A stretch of 20,358 bases of DNA from the IMG/VR virus record IMGVR_UViG_3300008217_000127, positions 1-20,358 of that record, one strand, 5' to 3'. Under the pieces are notes generated by a model. It ran no database searches and was not told where the DNA came from. It saw nothing but the letters and a program-made list of their open reading frames with translations. How positions within the stretch are numbered: the first letter of the stretch is position 1; the number at the start of each line of letters is the position of its first letter. Source of the stretch: a virus. A program made the position numbers and the translations under genes. Shown piece after piece: positions 15,360-20,288 of the stretch.

Positions 15360-16176
15360 TCTCAAACTCCATGATGCAACGGCCCAGGAATTCGACGACC
15401 TGGGGGACTACTGCGTTTCCGAGTGATCTAAGTCTGTCCACCCGCTTGGGAATCCCATGAGCCACTCGACGAATTCCGGTGTCAGACTCCCAGACTCCCT
15501 GCTCGGCTTCACGACGCGACCGAGCAAGCAATTCTCGGGCACGTTCTCCACCGAGCATCCATCCTTGTGATCCCTGCTCGTCGGTGTCGGCCACATCCGC
15601 ACCATATTTCGAAGATCGCTCCGGCGATTTTTCCCACCTGTTGACCCCACGGCGTTCGCTGCCCTCGGAGTGGGCCACGATCCAAACCCTATCTCGTCTG
15701 TGGCGTGCGCCAACACTGGCAGCCGGTACGCAGTGGTACTCGACACGATAGCCGAGCGAGGCCAGGTCTCGGAGAACACCTCCGAAGAGTCCCCCTCGTC
15801 GTCCCATTGCATCAGTTGCTGAGAGTAACCCCGTGACGTTTTCACCCAGTACCCAACGAGGTCGGAGTACCTCGCAAATTCTGCGAAACTCGGGCCATAG
15901 CCATCGTTCATCGTCTTCACCTTCCTGGCGTCCAGCGTTACTGACCGGCTGGCAAGGCCAACCGCCGCAGATCAAGTCTACCGCCCAGTCCTCGACCGGG
16001 TCAGGTGGAAATGTTTTCACGTCATCCCATCGCCGGGCATCCGGCCAATGTTTTGCCAGTACCTTCTGGCAGAACTCGTCCTGCTCCACCTGCCAGGCGA
16101 TCTCGAAGTCGGGCGATGCCATTTGCAAACCCAACTCGAATCCTCCAATTCCTGAGAAGACGCTGCCCACTTTCAC
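15349..16176 (-). CDS. DNA (cytosine-5) methyltransferase
   Basis: A 275-residue enzyme that transfers a methyl group from SAM to C5 of cytosine in DNA. Core motifs appear in order: I (VFSGIGGFELGL, near the N-terminus), IV (GGWPCQP with nucleophile C75), VI (ENV at 112-114), VIII (ARHRRDRVWIVA, 158-169) and X (GNAVVPQ, 253-259). The segment between VIII and X that would hold the target-recognition domain is short (about 85 residues), so it is a compact phage-type enzyme; the target sequence is unknown. GTG 16176 overlaps the upstream stop in GTGA. It may protect phage DNA from host restriction. A second long frame lies wholly inside this gene (see the nested gene). All key residues are present, so it should be active. 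Confidence 0.93.
   Translation of the reverse strand: MKVGSVFSGIGGFELGLQMASPDFEIAWQVEQDEFCQKVLAKHWPDARRWDDVKTFPPDPVEDWAVDLICGGWPCQPVSNAGRQEGEDDERWLWPEFRRICEVLRPRWVLGENVTGLLSATDAMGRRGGLFGGVLRDLASLGYRVEYHCVPAASVGARHRRDRVWIVAHSEGSERRGVNRWEKSPERSSKYGADVADTDEQGSQGWMLGGERARELLARSRREAEQGVWESDTGIRRVAHGIPKRVDRLRSLGNAVVPQVVEFLGRCIMEFENDQ
15408..15911 (-). CDS. Nested +1-frame ORF inside the methyltransferase gene (WLMGFP-type phage protein)
   Basis: A 167-residue frame on the same strand as the methyltransferase, read one base later and lying fully inside it. ATG 15911 is preceded by AGGAAGG with an 8-base spacer, and a GTG lies nine bases further upstream. The product does not look like a random shadow: it has FSETWPRS, TAYRLPVLAH, two WPTP motifs (SWPTPRAAN, MWPTPTSRD) and LTPEFVEWLMGFPSGWTDL near the end. 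From memory, sequences of this pattern are common in phage proteomes, often annotated as part of a cytosine methyltransferase. Here the bases for VEYHCVPAASVGARHRRDR also give the AYRLPVLAHATDE stretch, and those for motif X give the GWTDLDHSETQ end. It could be a genuine overlapping gene, a trans-frame methyltransferase tail, or an ancestral frame that survives by constraint from the other one. Confidence 0.55.
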   Translation of the reverse strand: MNDGYGPSFAEFARYSDLVGYWVKTSRGYSQQLMQWDDEGDSSEVFSETWPRSAIVSSTTAYRLPVLAHATDEIGFGSWPTPRAANAVGSTGGKNRRSDLRNMVRMWPTPTSRDHKDGCSVENVPENCLLGRVVKPSRESGSLTPEFVEWLMGFPSGWTDLDHSETQ

Positions 16177-16631
16177 GCCTCGCCCCCCGCGATCGCCTTG
16201 TACGCCGCGGCGAACTGTTTGAACAATTGCTCGCGGTTGAATTCGTTCATTTCGCACAGTTTCTGCCAGCCGACACGTTTGGTCGCGGCCATGATCTGTT
16301 CGTCCATTGTCCTGGCGGCGTCGAGGCGGCCCATCAGGCCGTGATCGCGGATCGCGATGCGGACTCGGTCGAACGCGGCGACGACATCGACCTCGGGAAC
16401 CCACTCCGACCGATCATCGGTCCATCGCTCCTGGTTGAACCAGGTCGAGGCGTGAGGGGTGTACTTGCGGTCCTCGCCCTGACGGCCCAAGGCGTACAAC
16501 TCGACGGCCTCCAGCAGTTCATCAAAAGGAACACGTTTCAATGCCTTGGCGATCGCCTTGATCGCGGCACCCCGACCGACCTTGCGTGGGTAGGCATCGT
16601 AAATCCGCAGTGCCTGTTGTTCGTCGCTCAT
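16173..16631 (-). CDS. Phage replication-protein-like domain
   Basis: A 152-residue protein. The first 75 residues have IYDAYPRKVGRGAAIKAIAK, LLEAVELYAL and YTPHASTWFNQERWTDD, a pattern I recognise from C-terminal domains of phage replication/helicase-loader-type proteins. The rest is helical and charged. It may help load replication proteins, but no catalytic motif is present and the usual N-terminal DNA-binding domain is missing. That missing part may be the separate winged-helix-like gene at 16910-17245. ATG 16631 has only a distant GGAAGG. The end overlaps the methyltransferase start by four bases (GTGA). Confidence 0.72.
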   Translation of the reverse strand: MSDEQQALRIYDAYPRKVGRGAAIKAIAKALKRVPFDELLEAVELYALGRQGEDRKYTPHASTWFNQERWTDDRSEWVPEVDVVAAFDRVRIAIRDHGLMGRLDAARTMDEQIMAATKRVGWQKLCEMNEFNREQLFKQFAAAYKAIAGGEA

Positions 16632-16682
16632 GCGCGCACCACCGACCTTCCGGGTGTGAAAACCCGTTTACGAGCGTGTCGA

Positions 16683-16913
16683 TCACTCCGAAGTGACGGT
16701 TGGCGGTCTCGTGAATTTCACACCCACCGGGATACAGGTCGTCAGCATTGCCCGGTATTGACCGTGTCCGTTTTCCAGGGTCGTGAGTCCTGGCGGGAAC
16801 ACTCCATTGCTCACAAATTTTCGTTTCCTGGTCACGCCCGCAAGGGCCATGCAGCCGACCGGCCCGAGAGTTTTACGGCCGCCAATTTGACGTGACGCTG
16901 AACACGCTCTCAT
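16683..16913 (-). CDS. Small protein of unknown function
   Basis: A 76-residue protein (MRACSASRQIGGRKTLGPVG; later VFPPGLTTLENGHGQYRAML). The main support is its ATG, which overlaps the upstream stop in ATGA, as at many other junctions in this operon; the SD is weak. Three cysteines and a basic N-terminal half are visible. No family is recognised. The frame continues open upstream to 17195 over the winged-helix gene, which I treat as a shadow. A gap of 51 bases follows before the replication-like gene. Confidence 0.5.
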   Translation of the reverse strand: MRACSASRQIGGRKTLGPVGCMALAGVTRKRKFVSNGVFPPGLTTLENGHGQYRAMLTTCIPVGVKFTRPPTVTSE

Positions 16914-17245
16914 CCGCTGAAATTGTTTCGCGTTGCAATCCAGACAACGGCATTCCTGCCGCTGCGTGTTTTTCGTTTTAGCCCCGAGTCCTCGACCTGT
17001 CCACCCCGGACCAAATCGATCCTGCGTGGTCTCTGGGTGGAGGGGTTCATCTCCAGAGAGATCTGGATTTCCTCGTCGGTGCAGCCGAACATGCCGCAGC
17101 CGATGATCCGATCCAGTACACGCTCCTTGAGAGTCGCACTGGGTTTCGAGATTTCCTTCGCGGCCGCCCGTGAGGTCACCGAGTGGCCCTGGCATGGTGG
17201 CCGGGTCATCCCGTCGAGATCGAATTGAATCGTGGTCTGGATCAA
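16910..17245 (-). CDS. Winged-helix-like DNA-binding protein, putative
   Basis: A 111-residue protein. Residues about 40-105 contain ERVLDRIIGCGMFGCTDEEI, STQRPRRIDLVRGGQVED and TRSGRNAVVW. This helix/helix/recognition-helix/strand order is typical of a winged helix that decides on DNA binding in small phage proteins (recollection, not a database result). The TTG start at 17245 is supported by AGGAGGTG with a 6-base spacer and by the four-base TTGA overlap with the SSB-like gene. It lies in the recombination/replication operon, so it may be a replication-initiation or regulatory factor. It might have formed one protein with the downstream replication-like domain in relatives. Confidence 0.68.
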   Translation of the reverse strand: MIQTTIQFDLDGMTRPPCQGHSVTSRAAAKEISKPSATLKERVLDRIIGCGMFGCTDEEIQISLEMNPSTQRPRRIDLVRGGQVEDSGLKRKTRSGRNAVVWIATRNNFSG

Positions 17246-17766
17246 AACGGCACCTCCTCGTCCCCGGGAGCAGTCGCCTGTGCCGGTGCCGGTGCCGGTG
17301 CCGGTGTCACGGCAGGGGTCGGGCCTCGCAATCGATCCAGCCGCGTGGGGATCCCGCTGTCATTGTTGATCGACGCCTCGCGAGGGAGTTGCACGTCGAA
17401 ATTGTCGTAGATCTTGTCCGGGTTCGACGTGCCGGCAGAATGCGTGTTGATCACTTCGATTTCCATTCCGACCAACGAGCGATGATTGGGGAACTCGGGA
17501 TCGAGACTTGCCCAACTCACGCCATCCCAGGCCAGCGCGTGCATCATCTTTTTGCGGCTGAAGGCGATCGCCTTGTCGGTTGTCAGCCAGAACTTCACCG
17601 TCCTCGGGAACGGGTTGTTGATGAATTCCTCGGTCGTGGCCGAACTGTCGGTGTAGTGGGCCGTCGGCCTCACGACGATCCCGAAGAATTCCTTGCCGTT
17701 GGTCGTGCGATCGTATCCCTGGGACTCGATGGTCGCGCGGTACTTGCCTTGTGGGTACTCAGGCAT
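17242..17766 (-). CDS. SSB-like single-stranded DNA-binding protein
   Basis: A 174-residue protein. Residues 1-130 look like an extended beta domain (YRATIESQGYDRTTNGKEFF; FPRTVKFWLTTDKAIAFSRK), compatible with an OB-fold. A Pro/Ala linker (TPAVTPAPAPAPAQATAP) then leads to the acidic tip GDEEVPF. A disordered linker ending in an acidic tip with a terminal Phe is the signature by which SSB proteins recruit partners. It sits directly after the Sak4-like ATPase, a known pairing in phage recombination. ATG 17766 has GGAGG 9 bases upstream and overlaps the ATPase end by eight bases. The OB-fold itself is inferred, so the family could also be an unrelated ssDNA-binding protein with an SSB-type tail. 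Confidence 0.75.
   Translation of the reverse strand: MPEYPQGKYRATIESQGYDRTTNGKEFFGIVVRPTAHYTDSSATTEEFINNPFPRTVKFWLTTDKAIAFSRKKMMHALAWDGVSWASLDPEFPNHRSLVGMEIEVINTHSAGTSNPDKIYDNFDVQLPREASINNDSGIPTRLDRLRGPTPAVTPAPAPAPAQATAPGDEEVPF
17281..17304 (+). repeat. Hexanucleotide TGCCGG tandem repeat
   Basis: Four perfect TGCCGG units in a row. They lie in the SSB-like gene and encode the Pro/Ala linker on the minus strand. The array is a site where linker length could change by slippage in steps of two residues without breaking the frame. Confidence 0.9.
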
Positions 17767-18550
17767 TTGTTCGTGCCTCCCTGATTGCGTTTTTCAAATT
17801 GTTCCAGGCCTCTTGTCCGCTGTTTCCCATGTCAATCGTCTCGGGCAGATTCAGGCGGTTCTTCGCGTCGTAGCCGGGCATGTGTTCAGTGTGCAGCACG
17901 CGGCTCTTGCCACCCTTGCCCTTGCCGTCCTCGACCTCGGTGTACCAGGTGGCGAAAAGGACCGCGTCAGATCGCTGGATCAAAAACGCAGCATTCTTCT
18001 TGTGGAGGCAGGGAATGTATCGGTCGAAGTCCTCCCCCGTGGGATTCTTGAAGGGCGCGACCTTCGTGTGCCCGAGCAGGATGATCGACATTCCTTTTTC
18101 TTCGCGGAGTGCGTCGAGTTTGTCGAGGAAGTAACCGTCCCAGTACTCGTTCGCGGCAATATCAAATCCGCGATGGTATGCCATGAACTGTTCCCAACTG
18201 CCGTTGTAGACGACGTTCGTCACCTCCTCGTGGCACAGGGACTCGGCACACGTTGCCGTATCGATGGCGATCGCCTTGTACGGATGATCCTCCGTCCGCA
18301 ACGCCTCCAGGTTGGTCATCAGGTCCAGCCAGGTGTTGGCCCGTGGCAGGATCGGAAGATCCTTCGGGATGGCCCCTGATTGTTTGAGCAGTGACCAGGA
18401 GTCTTCGCGACCGAATGGCTGGCAGACGATGTTTTCGATCCAGCCGGCAAGGGTTGTCTTGCCGATTCCCGGCGGCCCCATGATGAAGATCATGCTGGGC
18501 CGACTCTTGATTTCAGTCGTAATTCTCGACAGTGGACTCGCATGGTTCAT
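17759..18550 (-). CDS. Sak4-like RecA-fold ATPase (AAA_24 type), recombination
   Basis: A 263-residue ATPase. Walker A is GPPGIGKTT (25-33). Walker B is YKAIAIDT with D97. A third strand SIILLGHTK (155-163) matches the sensor-type strand of RecA-like ATPases. The middle (GYFLDKLDALREEKGM) and LHKKNAAFLIQRSDAVLFAT fit the phage Sak4/AAA_24 family, which promotes single-strand annealing during phage recombination. The adjacent SSB-like gene is its usual partner. ATG 18550 overlaps the CsrA stop (ATGA), with GGGAGGG 7 bases upstream inside csrA. The substrate role in this phage is inferred from family and context. Confidence 0.88.
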   Translation of the reverse strand: MNHASPLSRITTEIKSRPSMIFIMGPPGIGKTTLAGWIENIVCQPFGREDSWSLLKQSGAIPKDLPILPRANTWLDLMTNLEALRTEDHPYKAIAIDTATCAESLCHEEVTNVVYNGSWEQFMAYHRGFDIAANEYWDGYFLDKLDALREEKGMSIILLGHTKVAPFKNPTGEDFDRYIPCLHKKNAAFLIQRSDAVLFATWYTEVEDGKGKGGKSRVLHTEHMPGYDAKNRLNLPETIDMGNSGQEAWNNLKNAIREARTNA

Positions 18551-18726
18551 CTCGATACCCTCCCGTTCTTGACCAACTCATCGCGGAGGATTTCCACGTC
18601 GTCGGGAGCCTCGATGCCGAGTTTGGCCTTCCCGTTGGCCGCACGCACGACCAGGATCTCGATCACCTTGCCGTCCTCCGTCCGCAGAACGATCCTCTCG
18701 CCTTCTCGTCTTCCCAGGACCAGCAT
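18547..18726 (-). CDS. csrA: CsrA-family RNA-binding regulator
   Basis: A 59-residue protein, too short for many ORF callers. It begins MLVLGRREGERIVLR and continues KLGIEAPDDVEILRDELV. These match the CsrA fold: N-terminal MLxLxRxxGE, the central GIEAPDDV strand, and R48 in LRDEL at the position of the RNA-contacting R44 of E. coli CsrA. CsrA dimers bind GGA motifs in mRNA leaders and usually block ribosome entry or change mRNA stability. ATG 18726 has AAGGAGG with a 7-base spacer. The stop overlaps the ATPase start (ATGA), so csrA is translationally linked to the recombination genes. It could control phage genes, host genes, or both. Identification is firm; the phage role is inferred. Confidence 0.93.
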   Translation of the reverse strand: MLVLGRREGERIVLRTEDGKVIEILVVRAANGKAKLGIEAPDDVEILRDELVKNGRVSR

Positions 18727-18735
18727 TTCACAGCC

Positions 18736-18770
18736 TCCTTCTCCAACTCGTTTTAGCCCGAGTCGTCTCC
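18736..18770 (-). promoter_or_regulatory. csrA leader with three GGA motifs and a small hairpin
   Basis: Read on the minus strand, the 50-base leader of csrA has GGA at 18770-18768, 18744-18742 and 18738-18736. The last lies in the SD. A five-base stem (ACTCG at 18763-18759 in minus sense, CGAGT at 18750-18746) with an eight-base loop lies between the first and second GGA. GGA motifs near an SD are the known CsrA target, so autoregulation is possible. An SD contains GGA anyway, so only the two extra copies and the hairpin count as evidence. Confidence 0.3.
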
Positions 18771-18776
18771 GACAGT

Positions 18777-19028
18777 TTATGCCCCGTCCTGGGGCACTCG
18801 GGCGTTTCCGTCCTCTGCGTCATCGATTCCGGTCAGCGCGCGGAACTTTTTCATCCACGAACCGTAGCGTCGTGGCATGGCGGCGATCCCGAGTTTCTCG
18901 GCCTGGGGCCAGGTCAGCGAACCCTTGCGAACCTGGGTAGCCGCTGACTGGTAACAGGCGTGGCACAGTCCGCGGCGGATCGATCGTTGATCGCACGTCA
19001 GACACTTCTTGCCGCGATCGCTGCTCAT
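18777..19028 (-). CDS. Small CxxC zinc-finger protein, putative
   Basis: An 83-residue protein. CLTC (9-12) and CHAC (22-25) form a CxxC-x9-CxxC pair that should bind one zinc, followed by TWPQAEKLGIAAMPRRYG and a short helical end. Such small zinc fingers occur in phage genomes, where a nucleic-acid-binding role is likely. I chose the ATG at 19028, which has GGAGG 5 bases upstream, over the longer open frame to 19172, which lacks an SD. It lies just upstream of csrA, with 50 bases between, and is the first gene after the putative promoter region, so it may be the first gene of the leftward operon. Confidence 0.72.
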   Translation of the reverse strand: MSSDRGKKCLTCDQRSIRRGLCHACYQSAATQVRKGSLTWPQAEKLGIAAMPRRYGSWMKKFRALTGIDDAEDGNARVPQDGA

Positions 19029-19056
19029 CGTCACCTCCCGTGTTTCGATGGAGACA

Positions 19057-19085
19057 ACATTAGCAGCACTGCCGTAAAAAACCAA
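19057..19085 (-). promoter_or_regulatory. Possible leftward promoter
   Basis: On the minus strand there is TTGGTT (19085-19080), a 17-base spacer and TAATGT (19062-19057), with TG at -15/-14 upstream of the -10 box. The boxes match the sigma-70 consensus only partly (three of six each). It sits in a 91-base gap upstream of the zinc-finger/csrA/recombination genes, where a promoter is expected. This is a weak call. Confidence 0.3.
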
Positions 19086-19105
19086 CCATAATCGAATTGG
19101 TTTTT
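19077..19105. promoter_or_regulatory. Inverted repeat AAAAACCAA / TTGGTTTTT, possible operator
   Basis: A nine-base perfect inverted repeat (19077-19085 and 19097-19105) with an 11-base centre, in the gap between the serine recombinase end and the zinc-finger gene. It overlaps the proposed -35 box. As a plus- or minus-strand transcript it would form an A/U-rich stem, so a weak terminator after the recombinase is an alternative to an operator. Confidence 0.35.
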
Positions 19106-19119
19106 GTGTATGTGTCTGT

Positions 19120-19836
19120 CTAGACCCGTGCAAGGATCCGCTGGACGGTCGCGGGGTGCCACCTGCTCCCACGGGGCGGGTGTCCCTCGGTCGTCAGCGT
19201 CCTGCAGATTGACCGATAGGACTCGCCGGCCTCGCGTAATTCTCGCATTCGCTCGATCGCGTGCTGTTCGGCCTGGACGATTTTCATGCCGCTGGGATTG
19301 CCGTTCTCGTTCAGGTCGGAATCGGGATCGCTCCTCCAACCGTAAGGAGTTTCGGCCGACTGCCTTCGCCCGCCACGCTGGTTACGCAACATTCCCGCCC
19401 GCGTTCGAGAGTTGCGGATCGACCGATCCAGTTCGGCAACCGCGTGCAGGATCGTCCTGGTGAACTTCGTCGTCGGATCTTCGTCCCGGTCGATCGAATC
19501 CCCGTTCTCTGTAGAAAGGATCGAGCATTTCTTGCGGGTGATCTTGTCCTCGATGACCATCGCCAGCAGGGTGTCCCTGGCCAGGCGATCGATGTTCCGC
19601 ACGAGGAAGGTCCAGCCTTTTTTCAACGCGGCGACGGCATCCCACAGGCCGGGTCGGTCGTGATCGGCACCACTGAGTGCCTCGTCGGAAAACTCGCCCA
19701 TCACTTCGATGCCGTTGGCCCGGCAGTATTCGCGCAGGTCTTCGAGTTGCCTGGCGACGGACTCACACTCCTCCGCGTTCGGCCGCGGACTGAACCTCGC
19801 GTAGAGTATCGCGCGTCGAATGAGTTTCCTGCTCAT
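19120..19836 (-). CDS. Serine recombinase, short form
   Basis: A 238-residue site-specific recombinase. The catalytic domain starts with LYARFSPRP, holding R14 and nucleophile S16. DEALSG (51-56), R61 and NIDRLARD (R84, R87) follow, as in resolvases and serine integrases. Residues about 115-150 are the long helix region. The end has TPYGWRSD, IERMRELREAGESYRSI, CRTLTTEG and HPATVQRILARV, which resembles the start of the 'Recombinase' domain of large serine integrases. The zinc ribbon and coiled coil of full integrases (usually over 400 residues) are absent. It could resolve dimers, integrate, or invert DNA. ATG 19836 has AGGA 6 bases upstream. Tail truncation or a natural short family are both possible. 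Confidence 0.88.
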   Translation of the reverse strand: MSRKLIRRAILYARFSPRPNAEECESVARQLEDLREYCRANGIEVMGEFSDEALSGADHDRPGLWDAVAALKKGWTFLVRNIDRLARDTLLAMVIEDKITRKKCSILSTENGDSIDRDEDPTTKFTRTILHAVAELDRSIRNSRTRAGMLRNQRGGRRQSAETPYGWRSDPDSDLNENGNPSGMKIVQAEQHAIERMRELREAGESYRSICRTLTTEGHPPRGSRWHPATVQRILARV

Positions 19837-19854
19837 CGCTCGTCCTGGAAAAAG

Positions 19855-19931
19855 GCCGCCGGCCTCGTCAGATCGCGGAGAATCACCATACGCAATCGAC
19901 TCAACGGGGGTATCACTCCCGGGCCGGCGGC
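19855..19931. repeat. Ten-base inverted repeat flanking 57 bases upstream of the recombinase
   Basis: GCCGCCGGCC at 19855-19864 and its complement GGCCGGCGGC at 19922-19931, in the 113-base gap between the serine recombinase start and the zinc-binding gene. Serine recombinases often have their recombination site next to the gene, so a res- or att-type site is possible. In GC-rich DNA such repeats can arise by chance. Confidence 0.3.
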
Positions 19932-19949
19932 TGTGTCAGTGGAATCGCC

Positions 19950-20165
19950 TCACTCGCTCGGATTGGCGCAGGAGTCGCAGATCGGAACCTTGATCCGGTA
20001 CGGTTGCCAGGCCGACTCGGGTATCTCTTCCTTTGGACGACTGTCAATCGCCCAACAGGTCTGCTCTCCAATCGTGATCGTCTTCAGAGCGTACTGGTCG
20101 CCCTTCGCGATTGTGTCGTCGCAGAGTTCGCAGGCTCGCTCTTTCATGGATCGCTTCGTCTTCAT
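19950..20165 (-). CDS. Small zinc-binding protein, putative
   Basis: A 71-residue protein with CELC (12-15) near the N-terminus and CDSC (63-66) near the C-terminus, enclosing a beta-rich centre (GDQYALKTITIGEQTCWAID). Two CxxC knuckles so spaced suggest a zinc-ribbon fold. ATG 20165 has GGGAG 8 bases upstream. A nucleic-acid or protein-binding role is likely, but no family is recognised. It lies upstream of the serine recombinase on the same strand, separated by 113 bases that contain an inverted repeat. Confidence 0.68.
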   Translation of the reverse strand: MKTKRSMKERACELCDDTIAKGDQYALKTITIGEQTCWAIDSRPKEEIPESAWQPYRIKVPICDSCANPSE

Positions 20166-20231
20166 CGTTCGTTCTCCCTGTCCTGAGACGCCCGAAAATC
20201 GGACGATCTTTGTATCACGGTCGCTCGTCCA

Positions 20232-20248
20232 ATGCCCGTACAGGGCAT
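20232..20248. promoter_or_regulatory. 17-bp hyphenated palindrome, possible operator
   Basis: ATGCCC / GGGCAT with five bases between, in the 123-base gap (20166-20288) upstream of the small zinc-binding gene. No U-run follows on either strand, so a repressor site is more likely than a terminator. The rest of this gap shows no gene that I can support. Confidence 0.35.
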
Positions 20249-20288
20249 CCTCGGGCCTCGAAATCGGTCACCTGGCCCCGATCTGCCC

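Noticed and set aside
16005-16895. 296-codon plus-strand frame over the methyltransferase and replication-like genes
   Set aside because: Antisense to genes with conserved motifs; Arg/Pro-rich and featureless.
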